DNA of 64,000 nucleotides, taken from VAZQ01 sp963739175 (GTDB lineage Bacteria > Pseudomonadota > Alphaproteobacteria > Rhizobiales > Xanthobacteraceae). Shown here piece after piece: positions 18,316 to 27,914 of the stretch (position 1 is its first letter; each line of letters begins with the position of its first letter). The position numbers and the translations under genes are program-made. Location of the stretch: positions 186,001 through 250,000 of the forward strand of contig CAVTZH010000009.1 of NCBI GenBank assembly GCA_963739175.1, read 5' to 3'. The notes below the pieces were generated by a model, which saw only the letters and a program-made list of their open reading frames with translations, did no database searches and had not been told where the DNA came from.

Positions 18316-18340
18316 GACCGGTTTCCTTTGTTTCCGCTGT

Positions 18341-18706
18341 TCAGACCGCGATAAAAATCTCACCGCCGCGCTTCACCACCTCGTATTTCTTCAGCCGCAG
18401 CCGCTTGTCGATGACATGGCAGCCATCGGCCAAGTGGAACTCGTAGCCGTGCCACGGACAGACGATGTGCATGTCGTCCTCGTCGAACGTCTGCCCTAGC
18501 AAGATGCCGCCCTCGCCGATCCGGTCGACCACCTGCGGCATGCGCAGGCCCTCGCAGGCCGGCCCGCCCTGGTGCGGGCAGAGGTTGCGGTAGGCGTAGT
18601 ATTTGTCGCGATGGCGGATGACGCCGATTTCCTCGCGGCCGACCCGGATCAGCCGGACGCCGCCCTCGGCGATCTCGCCGTCCTTGCAAACCAGAACCTC
18701 GGGCAT
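18341..18706 (-). CDS. Rieske [2Fe-2S] ferredoxin-like protein
   Basis: 121-residue stand-alone Rieske protein. Cluster ligands are Cys43-x-His45 (NLCPHQGG) and Cys83-x2-His86 (VCPWHGYEF). It has no catalytic domain, so it should act as an electron carrier, like the ferredoxin of aromatic-ring dioxygenases or the small Rieske proteins paired with amidohydrolases. AAGGACG precedes ATG 18706. It sits between a UbiD-family decarboxylase and an amidohydrolase; no matching oxygenase or ferredoxin reductase is adjacent, though a Rieske oxygenase large subunit is encoded 36 kb away. Confidence 0.9.
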   Translation of the reverse strand: MPEVLVCKDGEIAEGGVRLIRVGREEIGVIRHRDKYYAYRNLCPHQGGPACEGLRMPQVVDRIGEGGILLGQTFDEDDMHIVCPWHGYEFHLADGCHVIDKRLRLKKYEVVKRGGEIFIAV

Positions 18707-18715
18707 CAGCGTCCT

Positions 18716-18812
18716 TCTTTTCGTCTCGATGTCATGGCCGGAGCTTGACCGGCCATCAATGCACCTTCGTAAGGCGATGATGCGCGGGTCAAGCCGCGCA
18801 TGACGGTGGCAT
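18716..18812. repeat. intergenic palindromic repeat
   Basis: The spacer between the UbiD gene and the Rieske gene contains two imperfect inverted pairs: ATGGCCGG...CCGGCCAT (around 18733-18756) and GCGCGGGTCAAGCCGCGC (18781-18798), joined by CACCTTCG. The GTCAAGC core with C/G-rich arms is typical of dispersed palindromes in Hyphomicrobiales genomes. It may act as an RNA hairpin separating expression of the two genes. Confidence 0.55.
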
Positions 18813-18815
18813 GCC

Positions 18816-20192
18816 TCACCGCCACGCATCGAGCTCCGGAATCTCGAACTCCTCCCAGCCCGGGACGTCGGCCACCTCCGAGAACGGCTTGCCGAACGGC
18901 CGCGTGGCGTCGACACCGATCGCCGAGGCGACGCGCATCGGCCGCGCCACCTTGGGATCGTCGATCGAGGGATCGGACGGGCCGGCCGGGATGTCGCCGA
19001 CGATGATCACGTCCTCCTGCGGCTGGGTGCGGAACGCCATCGCCCACTCGACCTCGGCGGAATTGTGCACGTCGATGTCGGGCTCGACGATCACCGTCCA
19101 TTTCGGGCGGATGTTGCTCGACATGGCGCTGAGGATCACTTGCCGTGGCTCGCCTTTGAAGCGCGGCGTCATCGAGATCACCACGAAGAACGACACGCCG
19201 GCCGAGGCGCGCACCGATACGTCCTTGACGGTCGGGAACTGCGCCTTGAGCGTGCGCAGGAACGATGCCTCGAACGGGATCTGCTTGAGGATGTGGTTCT
19301 CGGTCACCGGCTTGCCGGTGAGCAGGCCCTGGAAGATCGGCTTCTTGCGATGGGTGATCGCGGTGATCTTCGCCACCGGCTTCAGCGAAGCCGGCGTGTA
19401 GTAGCCGGTGTATTCGCCGAGCGGGCCCTCCATCACCGTGTTGTTCATGTCGACTTCGAATTCGATCACGACCTCCGACGTCGACGGCACCTCGATGTCG
19501 CAGGTCTTGCAATGCGTCAGCTCGACCGGCGCGCCGCGCAGGCCGCCGGCGACCTCCCAGTCATTGGTCTGGTCATGCACCTGCACCTGGCAGGTATAGG
19601 CGAGGATCGGATCGACGCCGATGATCAGCGCCGCCTTCGGCGTCACGCCCATCTGCTGGCACTTGGTGAGGTTCTTGCCGAAGCGATGGAACGGCTGCGC
19701 CGAGAACGAGAACGTGTCCTTGCCGAGGATGAGGAAACGATAGTGGCCGATGTCGGGCACGCCGGTCTCCGGGTCCTTCGAGACCACGATGCCGGGCGTG
19801 ATGTAGGGCCCACCGTCTTTCGGGCTGTAGGTCGGGATCGGGAAGCGCCGGATATCGATGTCGTCGGTGATGACGACTTCCTGGCAGGGCGCGCCGCCGC
19901 CGTTGCTGATCTTCGGCGCGATCGGCTTGCTCAATCCCTCGAGCACCTTCTGGGTGACGTTCTTCTCGTCGGCCTCGAACGCGATCAGCGCATGCTTGCG
20001 GCTGGAATAGACGCCGCACACCAGCGGAAACTCGGTGCCGTTCTTGTTGAAGCTCGTCGCCTTGCGGCCCTTGGCATAGGCGTGCTTGAGCGCCTTGCCG
20101 ACGTCGGTGAGCGCGACCGGCTGGTTGATGTCGACGAGCTCGCCCTGCTGGCGCATCACGTCGAGGAACTGGCGGAAGTCGTGGAACGGCAT
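18816..20192 (-). CDS. UbiD-family (prenylated-FMN) decarboxylase
   Basis: 458-residue UbiD-family non-oxidative decarboxylase. Typical segments in order: FHDFRQFLDVMRQQGELVDI at the N-terminus, IDIRRFPIPTYSPKDGGPYIT, the GGLRGAPVELTHCKTCD loop bearing the conserved arginine, EGPLGEYTGYYTP with a catalytic-type glutamate, and VEWAMAFRTQP. Such enzymes need prenylated FMN made by UbiX; no ubiX is in the window. GGAG lies before ATG 20192. First gene of a minus-strand set with the Rieske ferredoxin and amidohydrolase, and divergent from a TTT receptor. Likely substrate: an aromatic or unsaturated carboxylic acid. Confidence 0.9.
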   Translation of the reverse strand: MPFHDFRQFLDVMRQQGELVDINQPVALTDVGKALKHAYAKGRKATSFNKNGTEFPLVCGVYSSRKHALIAFEADEKNVTQKVLEGLSKPIAPKISNGGGAPCQEVVITDDIDIRRFPIPTYSPKDGGPYITPGIVVSKDPETGVPDIGHYRFLILGKDTFSFSAQPFHRFGKNLTKCQQMGVTPKAALIIGVDPILAYTCQVQVHDQTNDWEVAGGLRGAPVELTHCKTCDIEVPSTSEVVIEFEVDMNNTVMEGPLGEYTGYYTPASLKPVAKITAITHRKKPIFQGLLTGKPVTENHILKQIPFEASFLRTLKAQFPTVKDVSVRASAGVSFFVVISMTPRFKGEPRQVILSAMSSNIRPKWTVIVEPDIDVHNSAEVEWAMAFRTQPQEDVIIVGDIPAGPSDPSIDDPKVARPMRVASAIGVDATRPFGKPFSEVADVPGWEEFEIPELDAWR

Positions 20193-20354
20193 TCTCGGGC
20201 TCCGGGCTGGCTGCTCCTAGCGTACGCCGGTGGAGCACCGCATGCGTCATTATCGCGCGCCGCCGTGGCGCACGCAAACCGCGCATTGAAGCGGCTCCGT
20301 GAGGCATGCCAGACTTGCTCGACAAGAACGAAAATATTCGGGGAGTTAACGGCC

Positions 20355-21320
20355 ATGAGGCGCATTGCCATCGCGCTACTGTCGGTGTTTGCCGTCGTCA
20401 CCAACGCCGCCGCCCAGGATGCATGGCCCAGCAAGCAAATCCGCATGGTTGTCCCGCTGCCGGCGGGGGCATCGGTCGACGTGATCGGGCGGCTGGTGGC
20501 GGCGAAGCTCGGCGAGCGGCTTGGGCAGACCATCGTGATCGAGAACCGCGCCGGCGCCAGCGGCGCCATCGGCGCCGATGCGGTCGCCAAGGCTACGCCC
20601 GACGGCTACACCCTCGGCATGGCGACGACCACCACGCACGTCACCAACGCCATCGTCAATTCCAAGCTCGTCTACGACCCGGTCAAGGATTTCACGCCGA
20701 TCGCGATGATCGGCGTCGTGCCCTATGCGCTGTCGGTGTCGCCGAAGCTGCCGGTGAAGGACGTGCGCGAACTGCTCGCGCTCGCGAAATCGAAACCCGG
20801 CATGCTGAACTATTCGTCGGTGGGGCTCGGCAGCGTCGCGCACCTCGCGACCGAGATGCTCTCCAACATGACCGGCATCAAGCTCAATCACATTCCTTAC
20901 CGTGCAGCTTCGCAGGCGGTCATCGACCTTGCCGAAGGCCGCATCGACATCACGTTCGGAACGCTCGGCTCGAGCCTGCCGCTGATCAAGGACGGCAAGA
21001 TCAAGATCCTCGCGGTGAGCACCAACCGGCGCGCCAGCCAGGTCCCGGAGATTCCGACGATGGTCGAGGCCGGTGTGCCGGGCTTTGAAACGTCGCTCTG
21101 GTTCGCGCTGGTCGGGCCGCCGAACATGCCGCCTGCGATCACGGCGCGGCTCAACAAGGAGGTCAACGCCATCATCACCGACGCCTCCGTGATGAAGGGA
21201 TTCGACCTGCAGGCGATGCAGCCCGATCCGATTCCGCTCGATCGGATGGGCAACCTCATCCGCGACGATCTCACGCGCTGGCGCGAGATCGCGGCCAAGG
21301 CCGGCGTGAAGGCGGAGTAG
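20355..21320 (+). CDS. TTT-family solute receptor
   Basis: 321-residue classic TctC/Bug receptor. Cleavable signal ending TNAAAQ; then WPSKQIRMVVPLPAGASVDVIGR, IENRAGASGAIGADAVAKATPDGYTL, HIPYRAASQAVIDLAEGRIDITFG and VPEIPTMVEAGVPGFE, all landmark segments of the two-lobed fold. The first ligand loop reads LPAGAS instead of the common PPGGxxD, so ligand contacts may differ. GGGAG upstream of ATG 20355. It is divergent from the UbiD/Rieske/amidohydrolase set with a 162-base shared promoter region, suggesting co-regulated uptake of that set's carboxylate substrate. Confidence 0.9.
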   Translation: MRRIAIALLSVFAVVTNAAAQDAWPSKQIRMVVPLPAGASVDVIGRLVAAKLGERLGQTIVIENRAGASGAIGADAVAKATPDGYTLGMATTTTHVTNAIVNSKLVYDPVKDFTPIAMIGVVPYALSVSPKLPVKDVRELLALAKSKPGMLNYSSVGLGSVAHLATEMLSNMTGIKLNHIPYRAASQAVIDLAEGRIDITFGTLGSSLPLIKDGKIKILAVSTNRRASQVPEIPTMVEAGVPGFETSLWFALVGPPNMPPAITARLNKEVNAIITDASVMKGFDLQAMQPDPIPLDRMGNLIRDDLTRWREIAAKAGVKAE

Positions 21321-21348
21321 CGGCGGCCGCGGCGCGAGCGAGAGGCGC

Positions 21349-21957
21349 CTACTTTTTCGACCGTGGCTTTTGCGGATAGATCGTGTCGCCGTGTTTCAGC
21401 ATCTTGACCAGGGTGGCGATCTTTTCCTTGCGGCCGACCGCGGTCCTCATGTTGTGGACGCGGAATGCGAGCGCAAAGCGGTTCTGCGCACTGAGCTTCT
21501 TCAGCATCGCGCTGGCCCGCGGCTCGGCGTCGATGGCGGCTTGGAGGTCGTCGGGAATCCTCATGCTTCGAGCCGGTGCATAGGCGCGTTGCCAGCGCCC
21601 GTCGGCCTTGGCCGCGTTGACTTGCCTGAGTCCGTGCTCGGTCATGCGGCCTTCCTTGATCAGGCGGGCGACATTGTCGACGTTGATCTGGCTCCAGATG
21701 CTCCTCTTGCCGCGCGGCGAGTAGCGCTGAAGGAAACTTTTGTCGTCGAAACCTTTGCGGATGCCGTCGATCCAGCCCCAGCACAGGCAGACGTCAATGG
21801 CTTCGGTTGGGCTGATCGATTTCAGACCTGAGCCGACCTTGTGGATCTTGATCCAGACCTCGTCCTGGCAAGCGTGATGCTTGCCGAGCCAGGCATAGAA
21901 CGCGCGAGCATTCGCGAACTCGTGGACTTTATTAGGATCGACCTTTACCGGCGCCAT
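21349..21957 (-). CDS. YdeI/OmpD-associated family protein
   Basis: 202-residue protein of the YdeI/OmpD-associated family (also seen as bacteriocin-protection-like). Diagnostic stretches are FYAWLGKHHACQDEVWIKIHK, EAIDVCLCWGWIDGIRKGFDDKSFLQRYSPRGKRSIWSQIN (read in pieces, about residues 53-95) and RWQRAYAPARSM followed by IPDDLQAAI. No signal peptide or membrane segment. The molecular function of the family is not established. It is last of a minus-strand series and converges with the TTT receptor ending at 21320, with only 28 bases between stops. It looks like a housekeeping passenger rather than part of the catabolic modules. Confidence 0.88.
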   Translation of the reverse strand: MAPVKVDPNKVHEFANARAFYAWLGKHHACQDEVWIKIHKVGSGLKSISPTEAIDVCLCWGWIDGIRKGFDDKSFLQRYSPRGKRSIWSQINVDNVARLIKEGRMTEHGLRQVNAAKADGRWQRAYAPARSMRIPDDLQAAIDAEPRASAMLKKLSAQNRFALAFRVHNMRTAVGRKEKIATLVKMLKHGDTIYPQKPRSKK

Positions 21958-22028
21958 CGATTCATTGCTCCCTGCCGAGCATCCGCCAGCCCTGGGCGAT
22001 TGCCGCAGTCACACGTCGCACGTGATGG

Positions 22029-23093
22029 CTACAGTCCGAGTATTTTTTTGGCGTTGCCGCCCGCGATCGCGGCGATCGTTGAGGCATCAAAGCCCTCCAC
22101 CCCCGCGACATGCCCGATCGGATCGTAGTCCGCCATGTCGAAGGGATAGTCGGTGCCCATGATGATGTGGTCGGCGCCGTAGAGCCGCACCAGTTCGGCG
22201 AGCTGATACGGCGTGAACACCACCGAGTCGAAATAGATCTTCTTGAGGTAGCTGGTCGGCGGGCTCGGCAGGTCGCCGTGCGCGTCCGAGCGCGCGCCCC
22301 AGGAATGGTCGATACGCCCGGAATAGGCGGCGAGATAGCCGCCGCCGTGTACGGCAAGAATCTTCAAATTCGGATGCCGCTCCAGCACGCCGTCGAAGAT
22401 CAGGTAGTGCAGCGCGATCGTGGTATCGAGCGGATTGCCGATGGTGTTGTTGAAGGAGAAGCGCGACAGCCGCTTGGCCTCGCTGAAGCCGAGCGGATGC
22501 AAGACGACCAGCGCCTGCAATTCCTCGGCCTTCTTCCAGAACGACGCGAACGCCGGATCGGACAGCTCCTGGCCGTTCACGTTGGTCAAAATCTGCACGC
22601 CCTTCAAGCCCAGCGTCTTGACGCAGCGCTCCAGTTCCTTGGCGGCCTCGTCGCCGGCCGGCATCGGCGCGCTGCCGAGCCCGGCGAAACGGTCGGGTTT
22701 GCCGGCGACGTATTCCGCAATGCCGTCATTGACGATCTTCGCCGCCTGCACGGCGATGTCGGGCGGCACCGTGTAGTAGCACTGCGGCGGCGGCGGCATC
22801 ACCAGCTGGAAGTCGATGCCCATGGCGTCGAGGTCTTTCAGGCGCAGATCGTAGCCGGTGATGCGCGGGCGGATATCGGCTTCCTGCGTCTGATTGAGCG
22901 CGCGCGTCTCCGGCGTGGCGTGCAGCACCATCGCGTTCTTCATCGGATCGAAATGCGGCTTGACGAATTCCGCTGCCGCCGGCACCGCGACATGGGAATG
23001 AATGTCGATGGTGATCGACTTCGGCCGCGCTTCGCGGCCCGTCCTGCCATGCTTGCGCGCGGCGGTCGGCTCGTACTTGTTCCACTGGGTCAT
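22029..23093 (-). CDS. ACMSD-like amidohydrolase-family decarboxylase/hydrolase
   Basis: 354-residue amidohydrolase-2 enzyme. The metal motif HSH is in ITIDIHSHVAVP (about residues 31-33), then VVLHPLGF, ILAVHGGGYLAAYSGRID and the metal/catalytic aspartate in IIMGTDYPFDM. This arrangement matches 2-amino-3-carboxymuconate-semialdehyde decarboxylase and hydroxybenzoate decarboxylases, which act on a zinc- or manganese-bound carboxylate. AAAGGAT precedes ATG 23093. The upstream gene on the same strand is a CocE-like hydrolase, and a TTT receptor starts the series. Decarboxylation of an aromatic acid or muconate-type product is the best guess. Confidence 0.87.
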   Translation of the reverse strand: MTQWNKYEPTAARKHGRTGREARPKSITIDIHSHVAVPAAAEFVKPHFDPMKNAMVLHATPETRALNQTQEADIRPRITGYDLRLKDLDAMGIDFQLVMPPPPQCYYTVPPDIAVQAAKIVNDGIAEYVAGKPDRFAGLGSAPMPAGDEAAKELERCVKTLGLKGVQILTNVNGQELSDPAFASFWKKAEELQALVVLHPLGFSEAKRLSRFSFNNTIGNPLDTTIALHYLIFDGVLERHPNLKILAVHGGGYLAAYSGRIDHSWGARSDAHGDLPSPPTSYLKKIYFDSVVFTPYQLAELVRLYGADHIIMGTDYPFDMADYDPIGHVAGVEGFDASTIAAIAGGNAKKILGL

Positions 23094-23104
23094 CGGGTAT
23101 CCTT

Positions 23105-23250
23105 TCCAGAGTGCGTGCCCCGCACGCGGTGCAGCGCGTAGCGGTGCGCCGCAGATGCGGGGTCCCGGTTTCTTATGTTCGGAAACAACCGGGGTCCCGG
23201 GTCAGCAGCGCACCATTTCATGCTGCGCTGCGCCCGGGACACGAGAGCTC
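23105..23250. repeat. intergenic palindromic repeat
   Basis: The spacer between the amidohydrolase and the CocE-like gene is filled by C/G-rich inverted elements: GCACGCGGTGCAGCGCGTAG, GGGGTCCCGGTTTC/GGAAACAACCGGGGTCCC (23160-23199, a long imperfect hairpin) and CCCGGGTCAGCAGCGCA...TGCGCTGCGCCCGGGACACG (23196-23243). No gene is visible. Such mosaic elements are common between genes in Bradyrhizobium-type genomes and may act as message-stabilising or attenuating hairpins here. Confidence 0.6.
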
Positions 23251-23252
23251 AT

Positions 23253-25047
23253 TCATCGGCGACGTTTGCGTGAGAACTGCGCGGCCTTCTTCGGCGGGAT
23301 CATCGGCAGGAGCATGAAGGCCTGCCGCTTGCCGCCGAAATGCAGCGTGGTGACGCCGGCGAAGATTTTCGGCGGCCGGTCCTTGGGATCGTCATGCAGG
23401 AACGGTCCGCAGCCGGTCAGCTCGTTCTTGAAGTTCGAGAGCTTGCCGCCGCTCGGGCCGGGATAGACGTAGTCCTTACCGCGGATCGACAGCCCGACGC
23501 GATAGCCCTTCGGCACCACGATCGAGGTCGGCCAGATCTCGATGTCGAGCTCGACCACCTCGCCCTTCTTGAGCGGCTGCTTCTTGTCATGGGTGTGATA
23601 GGGCCGCCACGGCGTCGAGAGCTTCTTGTCGAGCTTGCGATGCGAAGCGCGCAGCCAGCCCTGCGCCACCGGCGTGTGTGGGTCGATCGCGCCCTGGAAC
23701 ACGACTTCCTTCATTTCAGGCGAGAACACCCGCATCACCACGAAGATGATCGGCGTCTGCGGTCGATGACGAAACGAACAGCTTCAGCGCGGACGGTCCC
23801 GTCATCTCGAATTCTTCCTTCGCCGGCTCGCTCAGGAAGGTCACGCCGTCGCCCATGGCGTCGAAGCTGATGCTTGTTGCCTTGCCTTTGGCGGGCTTCG
23901 GCTGCAGCGTCTGGTCGGCGGGGTTGAGATAGACCTTCGTCCATTTCGTTCCCTTGATCGGCCACTCGTCCTCATGCCGCTCGACGAACTTGTCGATGTG
24001 GCGCACCTGGAGCTGGACGCGCGGCTGCCTGCCCCAGCCGTTCTTCTTGCCGTGCAGGAAGTGGTCGAAGAAGCGAAGCTGCAGCTCGCGGCCGTAGTCG
24101 GTGTAGAAATGCGTCCAGTGCTCGATGCCGTGCACTTCGAGCCATTTGTCCTTCGCCGCCGCGCGGAAGAATCCTTCGAAATTGCCGCGCGGATGCAAGG
24201 GTTGCCCGCCCCAGTTGGCGCAGGAGAGGAACGGCGTCCTCACCTTCGCCCAGATCGGCGAGCGGCCGCGGTGATAGTCGTCCTCGAGCGGATGCGCGCG
24301 GATGTCGTCACCGAACGGCACGCGGTTGCTGGCCAGCTCTTGCTCCGACAGCGTCTCCGGTCCGCACACCAACTCGCCGTGCACGCGGCTCCGCTTGCCG
24401 CGCTCGCCGGCGCCATACTGCACGGTCTTCACCTGCATGTCGTACCAGTTCTCCCAGAACGTGCAGACGATGCCGCCGTGGTGCGTCATGTCGCGATACC
24501 AGTCGGCGCAGCCCTCCCAGATGCACATCGCGGCGAGGTGCGGCGGCTGCAGCGTCGCGACGTGCCACTGGTTCGAGCCGTAGTAGGAGATGCCGTTGAG
24601 CCCGATCTTGCCGCTCGACCACGGCTGCACCGCCGCCCATTCGATGCAGTCGTAGAAATCCTTGGTCTCGCGCGGCGAGAACGGATCGACCTTTCCGGGC
24701 GAGCAGCCGGCGCCGCGCGAATCCACGCGCACGCAGGCATAGTCGTGCCGCACCCATTTCTCGGGATCGACCACTTCCCATTGCTGGTAGAGGTTCGACG
24801 AGCCGGCGGTCACGTCAGGGTGCTCGCGCGCCATGCGCTCCCACGCGCTCGGGTAGCCGTCCTGGAAGGCGAGGCCCTTCGCATAGGGCCCATAGGTGAG
24901 GATCACGGGATATTGGCCGTCCTGCACCGGCCGATACACGTCGGCGCGCAGCACGAGGCCGTCGTCCATCGTGATCGGCACGTCCCAATCGATGCGCATG
25001 CCGTCGCGCACTTCACTGCGCGGCGTGAGACGGGTGCGGTCGTCCAT
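23253..25047 (-). CDS. CocE/NonD-family X-Pro dipeptidyl-peptidase-like hydrolase (frameshifted)
   Basis: About 597-residue serine hydrolase of the CocE (cocaine esterase)/NonD family: N-terminal VPITMDDGLVLRADVYRP, nucleophile in LNGISYYGSNQWHVA, acid and His expected further on (HGIEHWTHFY), then a C-terminal jelly-roll domain KKGEVVELDIEIWPTS...GYRVGLSIRGKDY. The frame breaks near 23752-23758 (one extra base): SSSTADAD continues as FVVMRVFSPEMKEV in the next frame. GGGAGGAC precedes ATG 25047. These enzymes cleave esters or amides of bulky substrates. It follows a TTT receptor on the same strand and precedes an amidohydrolase. Confidence 0.82.
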
Positions 25048-25101
25048 TGCATGTCCTCCCGATTTTCTTGATGTCTACTATTTCACGAAATCAAAAGACA
25101 A

Positions 25102-26092
25102 TCATTCCGCCTTGATGCCAGCGTCGGAAATAACCTTCGCCCATTTGGCGCGATCCTTGTCGATCAGATCGCGTAATACCTCGGGATTGCCGCCGGACAC
25201 CACCAGCCCCTGCTTGGCGAGCGACGCGACCATCTCCTTGGTGCGGATGATCTCGTTGATCGCGGCGTTGAAGCGCTGGACGATCTCAGTCGGTGTGCCT
25301 GCGGGTGCGAGGAGCCCAAACCAGAGGTCGTTCTCGACCTCGCTCAATCCCTGCTCGTGCAGCGTCGGGACGTCGGGCATGGCCGCGGAGCGTTCACGGC
25401 CGGCGATGCCGAGCACGCGGATCTGCTTGTCGCGCGCGAACGGCAGCGCGACATGGGTCGGGATGAACATGGCACTGACGTGGTTGCCGATCAGGTCGGT
25501 CATCACGCCCGAGGTGCCCTTGTAGGGAATATGCGTGAGGTTGACGCCCGCCGCCTGCTTGAACAACTCCATCGAGAGATGATGCGGCGTCGCGAAACCC
25601 GCCGAGCCGTAGTTGACCGAGCCCGGCGGCTGCGACTTCACGAAGGCGACGAACTCGCGCACGTCGTTGGCGGGCACGGAAGGATGCACCGCCAGCACGA
25701 TCGTGCCGGTGGCGAGCTTGATGATCGGATCGAAACTCTTCACCGGATCGTAGGGCACGCTCTTGAACAGGCTCGGATTGACCACGAACACCTTGGCGAT
25801 CATCAGCAGCGTATTGCCGTCGGCCGCGGCGCGTGCCGCCATGCCGGTGCCGATATTGCCGCTGGCGCCGGTGCGGTTGTCGACCACCACCGGCTGTCCG
25901 AAGCGAGTTGAGAGGTCGGTTGCGATCGAGCGCGCCAGGATGTCGATGCCGGTGCCGGGCGAGTAGGGCACGATGATGGTGATCGGGCGGCCGGCGACCT
26001 GCGCGGCCGTGTGCAGCGGCATGGCCGCCGACAGCGCCAGCGCCGCCGAGCGACGCTGCGACCTCGCGCTTGGTGACTTCACGACCCTTCAT
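25102..26092 (-). CDS. TTT-family solute receptor (N-terminal frameshift)
   Basis: TctC/Bug receptor of about 329 residues. The mature part begins RPITIIVPYSPGTGIDILAR and includes VVDNRTGASGNIGTGMAARAAADG, HIPYKGTSGVMTDLIGN and MPDVPTLHEQGL. An uninterrupted frame opens at GTG 26082, but the better start is ATG 26092 with GAGGAAT just upstream, giving MKGREVTKREVAASLG. This enters the receptor frame if one base in the GGCGGCGC run near 26035-26050 is extra, yielding a normal signal peptide ending HTAAQ. First gene of a minus-strand series with the CocE-like hydrolase, and divergent from the flavin hydroxylase. Confidence 0.82.
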
Positions 26093-26156
26093 GCTATTCC
26101 TCACGCCGACTTTCGGCGCGCAGTATGCGCAGCCGGTACGCGCATGGGAATAGTGG

Positions 26157-27785
26157 ATGGCTGCTGCGTCGAAAAGCGTCACGCACACGCCGGTGCTGAT
26201 CGTCGGTGGCGGGCCGGTGGGGCTCGGACTGGCCGCCGATCTCGGATGGCGCGGCGTCGCCTGCACGGTGGTGGAGCAGGGCGACGGCTCGATCGCGCAT
26301 CCGCGCGCCACCGCCGAGAACGCGCGCACCATGGAGCTGTTCCGCCGCTGGGGCATCGCCGAGCGCGTGAAGGAGGCCGGCACGCCGCCCGACTTCCCGC
26401 ACACCGTGCTCTATCTCACCAGCCTCACCGGCTACGAGATCGCGCGCATCGACCGGCCCGGCCACGGCGGCGCCGCGCGCACCGCGATCAGCCCGGAGCG
26501 GCCGCAGCGCTGCAACCAGCTCTGGCTCGATCCGATCCTGCGCGATTTCGCGACCAGTTTCCCGACCGTGACGCTGAAGCTGCGCACGCGCTTTGAATCG
26601 TTCGTCGAGAAGGACGGCGGCATCGTCGCCACCGTGACCGATCTGGCCAGCGGCGAAACGCACACCATCGAGGCCGACTACCTCGTCGCCTGCTGCGGCG
26701 GCGCCAGCTCGATCCAGAAGACGCTCGGCATCGCCATGAACGGCGTGCCGGCGCTCGACTACAATCTCAACATCTTCTTCCGTGTGAAGGAGCTCTGGAA
26801 CTACCACGACAAGGGCAAAGGCGCGTTGCATTTCTTCGCCGATGCGCAGGGCATCTGGCGCACGCTGGTGCAGATCGACGGCCGCGAGCTGTGGCGGCTC
26901 GGCATCCGCGGGCAGTGGCACTACGAGAACCCCGACAAGGTCGACGCCTCGGCGATGATCAACGAGATGGTCGGCCGGGAAATCCCGCACGAGGTGGTGG
27001 CGTCGCTGCCGTGGGTCGCGCGCGATCTGGTCGCCGACCACTACGGCAAGGGCCGCGTATTCCTGGCCGGCGACGCCGCGCACCAGAACACGCCGTCGGG
27101 CGGCTTCGGCCTGAACACCGGCATGGGCGACGTCAACGATCTCGGCTGGAAGCTCGCGGGGCTGGCGCAGGGCTGGGGCGGGCCGCGCCTCATCGACTCC
27201 TACGAGGCCGAGCGCCGCCCGGTCGCCGCGCGTATCGTCAAGCAGGCGACCGATAATTTCATGCGCGACCGCAAGCGGCCGTCGCATCCGGAGATCGCGA
27301 TGGACACGCCCGCCGGTGCCGAAGCGCGAGGCCAGATGGGCGCGGCTATTTTGGAATCGCAATCCAAGGTCTATCTCACCGACGGCACCGCGCTCGGGCA
27401 GGTCTACGACAATTCGCCGATCGTCTGCGACGACGGCACGCCGCCGTCTGAGGCGAGCGTCAGCGAATACCGGCCGACCACGCGGCCTGGTGCCCGCGCC
27501 CCGCATGCCTGGCTTGCCGACGGCCGCTCAACGCTCGATTTGTTCGGGCGCGGTTTCACGTTGGTGAAGCTTGGCGCGGACGCGCCGGACTCGTCCGCAT
27601 TCGAATCCGCCTTCGCGGCGCGGCGCGTGCCACTGTCGGTGGTGTCGCTAAACGATCCAGAGATCAGCGCGTTGTACGAACGCCGCCTGGTACTGGTGCG
27701 CCCCGACGGTCACGTCGCCTGGCGCGGCGACACGCCGCCCTCCGATCCGCTCGCGGTCGTCGACCGCGTCCGCGGGGCCATGTAA
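26157..27785 (+). CDS. FAD-dependent aromatic hydroxylase, MhpA/PheA-like
   Basis: 542-residue class A flavoprotein monooxygenase. The dinucleotide motif LIVGGGPVGLGLA is at residues 14-26, RATAENARTMELFRRWGI lies in the substrate-side region, and the second FAD motif GRVFLAGDAAHQNTPSGGFGLNTGMGD is near residue 305; the C-terminal thioredoxin-like tail (APHAWLADGRSTLDLFGRGFTLV) is as in MhpA and phenol hydroxylases. It should hydroxylate an aromatic ring using NAD(P)H and O2. The initiating ATG has only a weak leader. Divergent from a TTT receptor and CocE-like esterase, it could act after ester cleavage. A REP element follows, then the convergent UbiD gene. Confidence 0.88.
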   Translation: MAAASKSVTHTPVLIVGGGPVGLGLAADLGWRGVACTVVEQGDGSIAHPRATAENARTMELFRRWGIAERVKEAGTPPDFPHTVLYLTSLTGYEIARIDRPGHGGAARTAISPERPQRCNQLWLDPILRDFATSFPTVTLKLRTRFESFVEKDGGIVATVTDLASGETHTIEADYLVACCGGASSIQKTLGIAMNGVPALDYNLNIFFRVKELWNYHDKGKGALHFFADAQGIWRTLVQIDGRELWRLGIRGQWHYENPDKVDASAMINEMVGREIPHEVVASLPWVARDLVADHYGKGRVFLAGDAAHQNTPSGGFGLNTGMGDVNDLGWKLAGLAQGWGGPRLIDSYEAERRPVAARIVKQATDNFMRDRKRPSHPEIAMDTPAGAEARGQMGAAILESQSKVYLTDGTALGQVYDNSPIVCDDGTPPSEASVSEYRPTTRPGARAPHAWLADGRSTLDLFGRGFTLVKLGADAPDSSAFESAFAARRVPLSVVSLNDPEISALYERRLVLVRPDGHVAWRGDTPPSDPLAVVDRVRGAM

Positions 27786-27796
27786 GCGGCTTCTCC

Positions 27797-27905
27797 GCCC
27801 TCATCCTGAGGAGTGAGCGAAGCGAGCGTCTCGAAGGAGGGGGCGGCCACAACGTGCGCGGCCTATGGTTCGAGACGGCGCTACGCGCCTCCTCACCATG
27901 AGGCC
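27797..27905. repeat. Bradyrhizobium-type intergenic repeat
   Basis: Between two convergent genes lies a composite element: CCTCATCCTGAGG hairpin (27799-27811), then GAGCGAAGCGAGCGTCTCGAAGGA, then GGTTCGAGACGGCGCTACGCGCCTCCTCACCATGAGG. The CCTCATCCTGAGGAG...CACCATGAGG arrangement is, from memory, very frequent between genes in Bradyrhizobium/Rhodopseudomonas relatives. It probably serves as a bidirectional terminator-like hairpin here. Confidence 0.7.
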
Positions 27906-27914
27906 GATTGAGGC

